Origin: Agapetus fuscipes
Taxonomy: Eukaryota > Arthropoda > Insecta > Trichoptera > Glossosomatidae
Length of the DNA stretch: 64,000 nucleotides
Assembly (NCBI GenBank): GCA_951799405.1
Contig: OX637341.1
Coordinates: 18,963,659 to 19,027,658, forward strand
Direction of reading: 5' to 3'
Part shown: positions 32,834 through 42,658 of the stretch, in pieces
How positions within the stretch are numbered: the first letter of the stretch is position 1
How the letters are laid out: each line of letters begins with the position of its first letter
Notes under the pieces: generated by a model
What the model was told of the DNA's origin: nothing
Database searches by the model: none
The model's input: only the letters and a program-made list of their open reading frames with translations
Program-made: the position numbers and the translations under genes

Positions 32834-33087
32834 CTAATCTAATCTAATCTAAGCTGCAAAGATATATATCATTTAAGTTTTATATTAAATGCATTCCCAC
32901 AAGCAGATATGTATAATTTCGCGCTAACACATGCCGCATGTGGACCTACAATATAAAAACCCAATCTCAAATGAACATAAGCCTTGCAACTCTTGCCGTC
33001 CTTCCCTGAAACAGAGGTGACATTGGCAAAGTGAACCAATTTTTACATTATGGGTGGTCAGCCGCATAACAACCTATAAGTCAAGGA
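32834..33087 (-). repeat. R280 sequence as the 3' end of LINE2
   Basis: From the TCTAATCTAATCTAATCTAA tail to ACCTATAAGTCAAGGAAC, directly followed by LINE2 3' UTR and coding sequence. The same junction appears at 36054, 39557 and 63540. Confidence 0.88.
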
Positions 33088-33181
33088 ACATACATGACAA
33101 ATTACATTTTTTAAAAACAATAAATCACAATATATACATGGACATAAAAACTAAATCATAAAACCAATTTTACTTTAACAA

Positions 33182-33472
33182 ACCTCAGCCGCCAACATCA
33201 CAGATCAACCGCCATTTCTTTCTATCCTTACATACTTCTTTCATTTCCTCCAGAGTCATAACCTTCTTCATACAAGCTCTTCTTTTATTATGACTCTGGA
33301 TATTCCATTCATTCGCAATTTCGGATATTTGGTCCATCCATACCTTTCTCGGTCTTCCTCTACCACGACATCCATCTATTCTACCAACATATACTTTCTT
33401 CGTCAGTCTTTCCTCATTCATTCTCTCCATATGCCCAAACCATCTTAACAAACTTCTTTTAATCTTCAAACT
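33182..33472 (-). pseudogene. LINE2 polymerase C-terminus (sense part)
   Basis: 94 codons: RWFGHMERMNEERLTKKVY, GRGRPRKVWMDQISEIANEW, CMKKVMTLEEMKEVCKDRKK and KWRLICDVGG then stop. It aligns end to end with LINE1's C-terminus (the CKDRKKWR motif is shared) at clearly lower identity. Truncated at the inversion point. Confidence 0.88.
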
Positions 33473-34544
33473 TCATTTACAAAGGTAAAGGGGACAAAAA
33501 AGACTGTCAGAACTTCAGACCAATCAGTCTACTCAGTATACCAGGAAAAGTCTTCTGTAAGGTGATTATAAAAAATGTGATTCTGACTACTAGTGAAAGG
33601 ATTTCCGATATACAGTCCGGCTTTATGGCCGGTAGAGGCTGTGTTGATCAGATTTTTACTCTACGACAACTTGTTGAAAAACAATTGTCGGTGAGGCGGA
33701 AGCTGTTCACGGCCTTTGTAGATCTGGAAAAGGCTTTTGACTCAGTAGACAGAGGTATGTTATGGGATGTTTTGAAAGCATACGGAGTGAATGGGGCTCT
33801 CCTAGGTGCGGTGCATGCCAACTATGAAAATAGTAAGGCATGTGTTCGTATTGATGGTGAGTATAGCGAGTGGTTTGAAGTTTATAAGGGTGTGAGGCAA
33901 GGATGTGTGATGAGTCCATGGCTATTTAACATAGTCATGGACAAGTGTGTCAGAGATGCTAGACTTAATGATTGTGGATTGATGATAGGAGAGAGCAAAG
34001 TGAGTGTTCTACTGTATGCAGATGATGCAGTTCTTGTATCTGATTCAGCAGTAGAATTGCAAACAATGCTCTCTAGATTGAATGAAGCTTTGTTAGGTAA
34101 CCATCTGAAGTTAAATGCAAGTAAGACGAAAGTATTGATTTTTGAAAGAGATGATGAAAGTATGAATTATGAATTTAAAATTAATGGAATGAATGTTGAT
34201 GTCGTAAATGAGTTTGTATACCTGGGAAGTAAGTTTGAAAAAGATGGAAGAATGACCGGTGAATTTGAAAGAAGAGTAATGAAGGGCAGGTGTGTACTGG
34301 GTGCCACAACTTGTATCGCCAAAAATCAAAACATATCAAAAAATGCTCGATTGGCGGTACGCAGTGGCATACTTTTACCCACCTTGATGTATGGAAGCGA
34401 GGCCTGGACGGTGAATGAAAGTGAAATTAGTAAAGTCCATACTGTTGAAATGGACTTTCTAAGAAGTATGATTGGGAAAAAACGGAGTGACAGGGTGAGG
34501 AATGATTTTGTAAGAGAAGAATGTGGTGCAAGAGAAAGTGTGAA
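33473..34544 (+). pseudogene. LINE2 reverse transcriptase (inverted part)
   Basis: In frame from FIYKGKGD through NFRPISLLS, FVDLEKAFDSV, VRQGCVMSPWLF and YADDAV to EAWTVNE and ECGARESVKV. Catalytic aspartates are intact. Past 34544 the frame runs on into SINE-A sequence to 34704 by chance. The endonuclease region is absent, as expected of a 5'-truncated copy. Confidence 0.9.
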
Positions 34545-34547
34545 AGT

Positions 34548-34981
34548 AAGAAATAATAATAATATTAGGATGATTTATTTGGTGAGCGCTATTTTTGTGT
34601 GTATCACACCTCAAGAGCCCTCTGCGAGCTTGGTCGTCGCTATAGAAAGCGAAAATTCTCAAGCAAGACCCAGTTGTTGTCAGGTTGGATGGACCTTTCA
34701 GTGACCGGCCTTTGGTAAAGGTTTATGAATTTTTCAACTCAGCGAAGAGCACATTCGAAACATATGTAATTGGTATATTTTTTGTGCTCCGCCGGGATCC
34801 GAATCCACAACCTTCCATTTACGAGTCCGAAGAGCTGCCACTGGACTACGGACCGGTCCAAGATGCCAACGACACGCGGTGTACCTGAGCGGTTACCCAT
34901 CCAAGTACTGTCCGCGCCCAATGTTGCTTAACTTCGGTGATCTATAGGAACCGGTGCTTTCAACATGGTAACGTCGTTGAC
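34548..34981 (-). mobile_element. SINE-A, full length with complete 5S-like head
   Basis: On the minus strand it starts GTCAACGACGTTACCATG, aligning with the first bases of arthropod 5S rRNA, continues ATCACCGAAGTTAAGCAACA and ACTTGGATGGGTAACCGCTC, then the tRNA-like segment and body. It ends GCGCTCACCAAATAAATC plus an ATT-repeat tail. This 3' end differs from the A-run type at 15875, so there are at least two tail subfamilies. LINE2 inserted at or beside its tail. Confidence 0.9.
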
Positions 34982-35859
34982 GAAGAAGTATATGATAAAG
35001 TAATGGATATGACTGAAACAAAAACATAGCAATAAATGAAGACAATTTTGTAGGGTCTAGGACTACCTCTATTGGAATGGAAACATGCACATAATTACAA
35101 CCATTTTCTCCAAATCTATACCTCTACGACAATAATCTGCGGTAGATCATATTTTTTAGTTTTCAGGTTTGCTTCCTGCGAAAGTACATGAAAGTTCAAC
35201 CTCTAATACTTATATATTTGCAGCTTCGATTATACATGAATATAACGGTCACTTCAGCAGATGTTTAGAGCAGGTTATAGAGAACATGCGGGCGCTCTTT
35301 CCTTATTGTTTACCTTCATACTAAATACTCGTAGCTCTTGGCAACTCAAGCCTCTACTGTTTCATTACCCCTTTGTACTGGCTTAGTTTCTCCATTGACT
35401 AAGTTACACACGAAATACACATAGTGATATTACATACAATCTTATACTTTGACGCCCGGTATTTGTAAATGTAGTATTATTCTTGTGGATTATTTCTGTA
35501 ACGATTTTAGTTGGGGTTTTTTTTTAAGTACATAAACTGCAGTTATTTAGTTTGACAGAATTGATTTTCACAATTTACAATAATTGATAATCTCTGCGTG
35601 AATTGATCTTCACGGCAAAACTTTTGGTTCGACTAATTGCTCTCCCCATTGCAGTATATATATAAAGGTACAAAACAGATCTTTCTCGCATATACCAGAT
35701 CATTATTGGATTTCTCACTCACACCACAACGCCGTTCTATTCTCTACCACAATCATGGACTTAAGCCAGATTGTTCTACCTACTAGTGTACATGTTTAGG
35801 CGCGCTTGGATACTTCAAATCCTTAGTTTGTATCAGTACTTTCAATTTCCTCAAGATAC
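34982..35859. other. Intergenic stretch with a TATA-like site
   Basis: GTATATATATAAAGGTAC at about 35654 lies 100 bp before an ATG (35755) that opens only 14 codons. It could be a promoter with a short first exon, but no downstream exon supports that. Confidence 0.4.
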
Positions 35860-36260
35860 TCTAAGGAATATCCAGAGTCATACTAAAAGAAGAGCTTGTA
35901 TGAAGAAGTAAGGATAGAAAGAAATGGCGGTTGATCTGTAATGTTGGCGGCTAGGGTTTATTAAGGTGAAATTGGTTTTATGATTTAGTTTTTTTTTAAT
36001 GTCCATGTTTATATTATTATTTATTGATTTAAAAATTGTAATTTGTGATGTATGTTCCTTGACTTATAGGTTGGTATGCGGCTGACCACCCATACTATAA
36101 AAAATTGCAGGGCTTATGTTCATTTGAGGCTTGGATTTTATTTGTAAGTACACAATCAGCATTTGTAAGCGCGAACTACACGTGTTTGTTTGTGGGCATA
36201 CATCTGAGAGCTTTGAATGAATATATCCTTGCAACTTAGATTATAGATATTATATTATAG
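35860..36260 (+). repeat. LINE2 3' fragment ending in R280 (subfamily B)
   Basis: AATATCCAGAGTCATACTAA.. AAGAAATGGCGGTTGATCTG matches the LINE2 C-terminus (with an internal deletion), then the 3' UTR to TTCCTTGACTTATAGG at 36058. The R280 part lacks about 60 bp of its middle. Confidence 0.82.
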
Positions 36261-36478
36261 AACTGGGTCTTGCTTGAGAGTTGGCGCTATTTATACTTTA
36301 TACGTACAATCAAAGTCACAGAGGTCTCGCAAGGTGTGGTGTATACGAAAATAAATAATTATAACAAATTATAAAAAAATTAAATAGCATACAGTTTTAT
36401 TTTCATAAATTGATTGTTTATTTTGACTCGAGTACTTTCGACTTGCTTAATGCTTACGTCATTTGCCGAATTTTTTTT

Positions 36479-36619
36479 TTTAAAGAATGAAAAAAACGGA
36501 TTTTACTGATCGTGCAAGAGAGAAGAAAGATTTTCTCTACGTTTCGTCGGAGTCATATCCGACGTCCTCAGGAGACGTTTATGAAATATGTGAAGAATCC
36601 GTTTTTTTCATTCTTTAAA
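36479..36619 (-). repeat. Hammerhead-like unit between 24-bp inverted arms
   Basis: Arms 36479-36502 and 36596-36619 are perfect inverted repeats (TTTAAAGAATG.. / ..CATTCTTTAAA). Between them, minus strand 36534-36575: stem strand TCTC, CTGAGGA, C, the 6-bp hairpin GTCGGA..TCCGAC, GAAACGTA, then GAGA, which pairs with TCTC. This is the cleanest three-stem example in the window. Confidence 0.8.
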
Positions 36620-37114
36620 ATGTCTAACGACCGTAATCATAATTTAAAACATTTTTATTTATTTAAAACTTTGCATGAAAATGGAATGCAAGAATATTTT
36701 AGTCATATAAAATTTAGTTAGATATGTGTATTGTACTTGAGATGACAGTAAACGGTTTTCCAGCGCATATGGGTGGCGCGAACCTCACGTTTCCTTTTGT
36801 TTGTGCATTCTGGCGACGGTATGCAATGCCTGCGTGCATGGAGAGACGGCACATCCCACAATACTCCAGATGGCATTCCGGCCGTGTCGCTAAAGAGCCT
36901 CCATCATACTCGCTAGCTATTCCGCTCGTATTTCACGTACGAGCTGTGCATTCAAGTATTAAAGTTTTTTTTCTCCGGGAAGGAAATAAACATTGGCGTA
37001 TGGAATACGTTTGTTTTTACAGGTAAGGTATACTAAATGCCAGCGATTAAAATAAACGACGTTTTTTGACAAAAAAAATGCGGTAATTTTGTTTTTATAT
37101 TGTAAGTACATATA
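36620..37114. other. No recognised gene
   Basis: A 100-codon plus-strand frame (36724-37026) in more balanced composition has no motif, signal or family resemblance that I can name. Confidence 0.45.
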
Positions 37115-37781
37115 ATCGAGGGTGATCTGGCAATAAGTCCTATCTAATTTTTTGGTGTTTTTTTATCTCTGATTTTGTCCTATGTTTTATTATAACAAAA
37201 AAGTAACAAATTTCATATTTTGTCAAAATAAACAATAAACATTTACGTATTTTTTTTTTATAGTCATGTGACTGAGACATTATTTATTAAACAAATATTA
37301 GTCTCTCCTGTAAAGTTGGCATTTTCGAGATAGAGACTTAGGCCCGGTATATTGAACTGTAGTAATATTTTAGTTAACTATTACTTGAACTTTTATTCAA
37401 AATACTCAATCTCGAGTTAACTAAAACCGAACATTGCCGAAGTATGAAGCCACGCCCCTAAATCTTGGAAATAATTTAAATGCGATTCAAAAGCTTTAAA
37501 ACAAACAACTATTCATAAAAATCATATCCCTAACCTTCATTAAGCTAGAAAACGAGACAAAAAACGTTCAGTTTGCAACAATTTTGATGTATCCTTACAT
37601 TAAAAAAGAACAGCGGCTGTCAGCGAAGCGACGCCATCTTGAAAATCGAAAGTTAAAGTTACTAAATATTTACTGGCGAAATTCGGTGAGTGAAATATTA
37701 TGATGATTTAACTAAAATTGCATTTTAGTTAACTTTACGATACTTCAAAATACCGGGCCTTATTGTCAGATCACTCTCGAT
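37115..37781. mobile_element. Terminal-inverted-repeat element (outer), 667 bp
   Basis: Starts ATCGAGGGTGATCTGGCAAT and ends ATTGTCAGATCACTCTCGAT, inverted over about 22 bp with few mismatches. No transposase frame. It contains the inner element at 37341-37759. Confidence 0.75.
37341..37759. mobile_element. Inner inverted-repeat element, 419 bp
   Basis: GGCCCGGTATATTGAA at one end and TTCAAAATACCGGGCC at the other, with further AGTTAACT-containing inverted sequence inside; flanked by TTA on both sides. It inserted into the outer element. Confidence 0.75.
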
Positions 37782-38545
37782 ATGCAGCTTGTGTAAGCGT
37801 GAATTTGTACACGTCTTTATGTGGGCATACATTTCATTTTCTTGTGGAATGTAAAAAATATTGTACACTTACTTTCAATAAAATAGAGAACATTCGAATG
37901 ATGTTCAAATAGACAGAATATTATTTTTTGTGTATATAGAACGCTAAAAACTACCATTTAACTTCGCAACTTTTACACGATGAGAGAATATTCTGATGAA
38001 ATAAAACATTCAAATGTGTTTGTTCAGCCATTTTCAAGCTATGCGCTTACCAACGAACGGTACTTAATTTCTATTATTTTGTAAGAAAGGTAAGGGAAAA
38101 ACAAAAAAAAAATGTACCAAAACTTTCATGAATTTTATTCTAGGCGACAAAATTATGGACTTAAAACTACTCCACTCATAAAACATTTCGTTTAAACTCT
38201 TACCAAAAACTGTTTGGAAACAAAAACACTCAAGAGTGGGGCTATTTTAGTTTCCATACATTTTTGATGTATACTTTGGTTTAATTTCAACGTAAATTTT
38301 AAAGTTTCGTTATAGTACATCCTGAGCCAGCAGAACTTTGGACACTACTGAACTTTTAGTTCCACAGACTATCGGGCGAAGGCTCTCATTGTGTTGACTC
38401 GAGATTTCAATCTAAGGACAGGAAGTAAGGAAAGCAGGCTCTGAATAAAGGATTTCCATTCTCGTACAAGCAAGTTGTCATAACCTTGCTTTAATATTTC
38501 ATATTCACGAAATTGTGTTCATTTCAACACTCAGAATTTGAAAGA
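37782..38545. other. Intergenic stretch with a small R280 scrap
   Basis: GCAGCTTGTGTAAGCGTGAA to 37835 is R280-like (+). The rest shows no gene. Confidence 0.5.
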
Positions 38546-38745
38546 AAAAAAATACATTGACGTATTAATTTTTCTAAATATTTAAAAAATTTAAATGGTT
38601 AAACATGGTTTTAATATGGTAAATTAAACCCATGTGTTACCATTTCAATTTTTTAAATATTTAAAAAAAATGGACTTTCACTGTGTTAACAGATCAACAC
38701 TAAAAAATATATTAATTTTTAGTTTTTTTCTTATTCAGATATTTG
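38546..38745. repeat. Penelope-like tail with inverted arms, no core
   Basis: ATGGACTTTCACTGTGTTAA followed by CAGATCAACACTAAAAAAT matches the end of the unit at 43041-43222. Upstream TTCTAAATATTTAAAAAA and TTTTTTAAATATTT-type arms are inverted. Confidence 0.6.
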
Positions 38746-38798
38746 AGTTTAAAGAACGAAATATGGCAAACTAGGATGTTTAAAAATCGCATTAAAAA

Positions 38799-38903
38799 AC
38801 GCAACTAAGCTACACAAACAGTGTAATTTCTTGCCGCGTTATCCCTGAAGGATTTCGCATGTGGCGAGTGGAACATATTTATTTGTACAGGTAAGGGGTC
38901 CGG
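38799..38903 (-). repeat. SINE-B 3' fragment
   Basis: ACGCAACTAAGCTACACAAA to TTGTACAGGTAAGGGG; 5' part missing. Confidence 0.75.
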
Positions 38904-38910
38904 CAGAGCA

Positions 38911-39065
38911 TCCTATCTTCAGGTGCAAAATATTACTGAAGATGGGAGGTTCTGCGGTCCCAAAACCTGTCATGTTTAATAAATAAAACTCACTGTGAAC
39001 TTTCACAAATAAATTTTATTTAAATAATTATGTTACAATGGACTTTCACAAAATTACTGCCGAAA
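38911..39065 (+). repeat. Penelope-like end with a decayed hammerhead-like motif
   Basis: CTGAAGA, T, GGGA..TCCC, then AAAACCTGTC (G of GAAA changed) at 38936-38973, preceded by an inverted ATCTTCAGGTGC. AATAAAACTCACTGTGAACT follows, as in the unit at 46975-47090. Confidence 0.62.
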
Positions 39066-39436
39066 CTCTACATACTATTTAAAAAATTCAACTGAATTCT
39101 CAAAAGACGATTCTAGAATGGAAGAAAACAGTATGATGCCATTTTCTACTAGTGATTTTCTGCCAGCACGCGCGGATACTCCATATCGACGGTTAAAAGG
39201 CAGTAGGGCATAAGCGACATTTTGGTCAAAGATGAGTTATGAATGCTATCTTACTTGAAATTTTTCGCTCTTTCGAATGCGCTAACTCCCATAGCTCTAC
39301 GATTATTTTTGTGTTGTGTTTGTCCAAGCAAACAACTGCGTTTTCGAAGTATGGTTTTGGTGTAACCGACAAGATTTTGGCCTTTTTTATCCTAAAGGCG
39401 CTTGTGACATAAAAAATAGCAAAACCACATTAATAG

Positions 39437-39815
39437 AAATGGCGGTTGATTTGTAATGTTGGCGGCTAGGTTTTGTTAAATTGGAATTTGTGTTCTGTTT
39501 AGTTTTGATGATATTATAATTTACTGATTTATTAAATGTAATTTGTCGTGTATGTTCCTTGACTTATAGGTTGGTATGCGGCTGACCACCCATGCAGTAA
39601 AAATGGTTCACTTTGCCAATGTCACCTCTGTTACATGAAGGACGGCAAGAGTTGCAGGGTGCATGCCCATTTGAGATTTGGTTTTTATGTTGCAGGTTCT
39701 CATGAGGCATGTGCAAGCGCGAACTTGTACGTGTCTGTTTGTGAGAATGCATGTAATGTGAATCTCCAATGTAACATATCTTTGCAACTTAGATTAGATA
39801 AGATTAGATTAGGAA
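39437..39815 (+). repeat. LINE2 3' end with R280, nested in M2
   Basis: GAAATGGCGGTTGATTTGTA and GGCGGCTAGGTTTTGTT (LINE2 C-terminus and 3' UTR), then GTTCCTTGACTTATAGG and R280 to AGATTAGATAAGATTAGATT. The LINE part is short, so this is a strongly 5'-truncated LINE2. Confidence 0.85.
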
Positions 39816-39873
39816 CGCCAATAAATGCCTTTATTTATTAAATTTTAGAGCTGTTTTGATTCGGTAGCTATAT

Positions 39874-40127
39874 CGCTCCCCCAGTTCTTGTTACCGTATA
39901 CGCCAATCTTGTCAAATATGACTTTTTCATGCAGTTGTCTTATGAATCAAATTATACACAATCTGAGCTAAGAAAAACCGTAAAACTCGATAGTGTGAGA
40001 GTTCTTTTAAATATTTTTTAAATAAATTTCTTGTTTTTATTAGACACATTGGTTCAGTACACATGCAAACATTGCTCATGTGAAATTTTCTCAATGGCGG
40101 ATACGGTAAACAAGAACTATGGCAGCG
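39874..40127. mobile_element. MITE family M1, copy A
   Basis: 254 bp between CGCTCCCCCAGTTCTTG and CAAGAACTATGGCAGCG, flanked by ATAT on both sides (39870-39873, 40128-40131). Other copies are in P450 introns 2, 4 and 7. Confidence 0.88.
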
Positions 40128-40251
40128 ATATGATAAAAAATAAAAAAGTAATGCAATTTTTTTGCAATCTCAAACATGTGCTTTCAACATGGTATCGTCG
40201 TTGACATGGTATAGTTTATGTCGCTTATGCCCTACTGCCTTTTAACCGTCG

Positions 40252-40599
40252 ATATGAATATTCGCTGAGGTTGTCTGGTAGCGACAGTCTATTCTGCATA
40301 CATTTGCTGGCGCTCTGAGCAACCACTCTCCGCCTGCGAGGGTCCACAAAGGAGAAGATGACGGGCTGGCGTTTCTAAAGATTTCATACGAACTTCAAAT
40401 AACAGCATATCGCTTCCTCAAACACTCGCACCCGACAGCATCAGAGAGAGCGCTGAGGAATTGAGAATAAATTTTACACGGTACTCTCAAAACATTACGT
40501 AAGATATTTACTAAAAATGTGTGTATGTTTTTGTTAAACTCAATTGCTATGTCATTATTTGATGATGCGTATACTTTGTGACCTTTCATTTTTAAATAT
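40252..40599. other. No recognisable feature
   Basis: Includes a GC-richer patch (about 40290-40370) without a supported frame. Confidence 0.45.
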
Positions 40600-41315
40600 T
40601 AGGTCCTTACATATGAAATTGGCGTTTTGTATGGGAGGAACATAAAGCCTTTTTTTGTATAATAATATATTTACTGAATCAAAGTATGTACCATTGCTAT
40701 CTTTGTACTTTTGCCGTCTCATGGGTAGTTCATTGATCCCTTTTGGACGGAAATCAATAAAATCTTTGAAGGACGGTTTGGACTGCCCCATCGAAGTTGA
40801 TTTTTTTCCCTTGCAAGAAGTTATCCAAATTTCGAAAAAAAGAGCAAGGTCCAAAAAGTACGGAGGATGTCTTAAACATTGCAATTGAAGCTAATCTAAT
40901 TTGGTAGCCGTCTGTTGTGCAGTGTGTGGTCTAGCGTTGTCATGAAGCAGCAGTAGCCTAGAGCGATTGACCAGCCTCAGTTGTTTAGCAGCTAGTTTTT
41001 CCATCATGGTTTGCAGTTGCTGACAATAGACATCTGCCGTAATCGTCTGACCAGATATAAGAAAGGTGTAGTGAACGACACCGGCACTAGTCCACACACA
41101 AGTAACTTTTTTTGAGTAAATTTTCCCTTGGGACATGATTTGGCAGGGTTCAGCCAGTGCGATGAGCGCTTTCAATTATTGTGCAGGATCCATTTTTCAT
41201 TGCAGGTGTTCGATTCGATTTAAAATCCCTTCATTATTGAGCCGGTTGAATAATGTAACGCAGCAGTTAACGCGCGAGAAGTCAAGTACCATTCATTACA
41301 CCTCAAGAGCCCTCT
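40600..41315 (-). pseudogene. Mariner transposon fossil
   Basis: Starts at the terminal repeat TTAGGTCCTTACATATGAAA. The minus-strand frame 41175-40891 has WTSAGVVHYTF, TITADVYCQQLQTMMEKLA and LLHDNARPHTAQQT; a stop and frame shift lead to 40884-40655 with LRHPPYFLDLA (the catalytic SPDLAP is damaged) and FKDFIDFRPKGINELPMRRQ. Upstream (to about 41290) a broken frame still shows the family's LNRLNNEG region. It has no second terminal repeat. Confidence 0.85.
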
Positions 41316-41520
41316 AGAATTTTTGCCATCGCGTTCCTACAAAGCGACCCAGTTGCTGTAAGGTGACCGATCTTTTGTAGACAGATGAATTTTTCGTTCC
41401 ACTGAAGGACGCAGATATTTTAAAAAGTAATCGGTAGTTTTAGTCCTTAACTGAGAAACTAAACACAACCTTCAAGTCTAAAACGATAACCACTAGACCA
41501 CCGGTGTAGTAGGTTGCAAC
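41300..41520 (-). repeat. Decayed SINE-A copy
   Basis: ACACCTCAAGAGCCCTCTAG, CGACCCAGTTGCTGTAAGGT and a tRNA-like end near AACGATAACCACTAGACCAC; heavily mutated. Confidence 0.62.
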
Positions 41521-42118
41521 GAAAAAAATGAACAATGTATTTTACAAGGGTGGCTTTAACATGGTGTGTCGAAGTTTTACTAAGGGCCGCATAAGTAGAA
41601 TGTGAGATGTATGATAGAGCACGATGAGGCCTCGCAGAAAGTGTCTAGCTCCTTTAAATAACAAATTAAAAAATGTGAACAGCCTACACTCATTTTTCCT
41701 TTTATTCTCATTTCTCCTTCCTCTTTTTTAAGCATCAGGTATTTATTTCATCGTAAAACATTCATTATCTTGGCTTACTTACAGGCGCCAGCATACACAG
41801 GGTATAGGCAAATACATTTCAGAATAAATATTTTCTCCCATTGCTTTAAAATAACTCATTTGAAATTGACTGAAGTGCTTACGATGAATCCAATTAAATT
41901 TAGATTTTGAATTTTGAATCTGAATACCAAGCTTATGTAAATGATTTTTTAGCATGTATTGCCTACCTATTAGGCGCATGTGCCTGTATGGGATGCACGC
42001 CGCTGTAATTACTTATAACCATTATACTTTCCTAGAAAGAAGAAAAACATAAACTCCTCTCGATCATGTTAATATAAAATGTATGAAAGATACGAAAGCA
42101 CTCCAAGAGAGTGATTTA
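41521..42118. other. No recognisable feature
   Basis: No gene or known repeat identified. Confidence 0.45.
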
Positions 42119-42658
42119 GTGTTCATACATTTTTTCGATTAAGATCATATTGAAGTAAACAACATAAGATTTTTTTTTATTTAATTAAATAACACTTTTT
42201 AAATTTCAAAACACTGTTTTATATCCACAAATCTATAATATAATTATTTAAAAATTATCAATTTTTAAATATTTTAAATATTACAAACGTTTTCGACCAA
42301 TATAGTCAGTCATCTTCAGGTAGTCTGAAATATTTAACAAAAATTTTTTTTTTTTTTTAAGAAATCCTGTGCGGGAGACTCCCTAGATTCTAAAGACTCT
42401 AGGGGTCTATGACACTTGTTGTAGTGCCGCAGAGGTGTACGAGCTTGGTCGTCGCTACAAAGCGCCAATACTCAAGCGTATAAATTACGTTTGTAATATT
42501 TAAAATATTTAAAAATTGATAATTTTTAAATAATTATATTATAGATTTGTGGATATAAAACAGTGTTTTGAAATTTAAAAAGTGTTATTTAATTAAATAA
42601 AAAAAAATCTTATGTTGTTTACTTCAATATGATCTTAATCGAAAAAATGTATGAACAC
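42119..42658. repeat. Perfect 171-bp-armed palindrome with a SINE in its loop
   Basis: Arms 42119-42289 and 42488-42658 are exact reverse complements, GTGTTCATAC.. to ACAAACG. The left inner side keeps a minus-strand hammerhead-like motif at 42285-42319 (CTGAAGA, T, GAC..GTC, GAAAACGTTT). The right inner side keeps only ACGTTTGTAATATT. Between them lies a truncated SINE-A (42343-42478). Confidence 0.88.
42343..42478 (-). repeat. Truncated SINE-A in the palindrome loop
   Basis: T-run then AAGAAATCCTGTGCGGGAGA to CAAAGCGCCAATACTCAAGC: the 3' half of the A-run-tailed subfamily. Confidence 0.85.

Larger units (their letters stand above)
32824..34554 (-). mobile_element. LINE2 insertion with inverted 5' part (twin priming)
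   Basis: Minus-strand LINE whose 3' part (33472 down to 32834: polymerase C-terminus, 3' UTR, R280-type end, TCTAA tail) is in sense order. The upstream part of the same frame (33473-34544) lies in plus orientation. The inverted piece begins at FIYKGKGDKKDC by the junction and ends at ESVKVR at the outer edge, which is where the sense piece starts. AGTAAGAAAT occurs at both edges (32824-32833 and 34545-34554), a possible 10-bp target duplication, though the right one overlaps LINE sequence. Confidence 0.88.
39187..40251. mobile_element. MITE family M2 copy expanded by nested insertions
   Basis: Ends CGACGGTTAAAAGGCAGTAG and CTACTGCCTTTTAACCGTCG with perfect ATAT on both sides (39183-39186 and 40252-40255). 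A LINE2/R280 tail (39437-39815), an M1 MITE (39874-40127) and a 5S-like scrap (about 40176-40205) lie inside, bringing it to 1065 bp. Confidence 0.85.

Noticed and set aside
32834..32853. Telomeric repeat
   Set aside because: The pentamer is TTAGA/TCTAA, not the arthropod telomere TTAGG, and it always sits at R280 ends as a few units: a retroelement tail.
34862..34981. 5S rRNA gene
   Set aside because: Similar to 5S over its full length but mutated and joined to a tRNA-like unit and SINE body; several truncated copies exist.
35640..35800. TATA box and first exon of a host gene
   Set aside because: TATA-like site and ATG are present, but the frame closes after 14 codons and no following exon is seen.
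36724..37026. 100-codon protein gene
   Set aside because: No recognisable motif, no supporting signals and no neighbouring exon.
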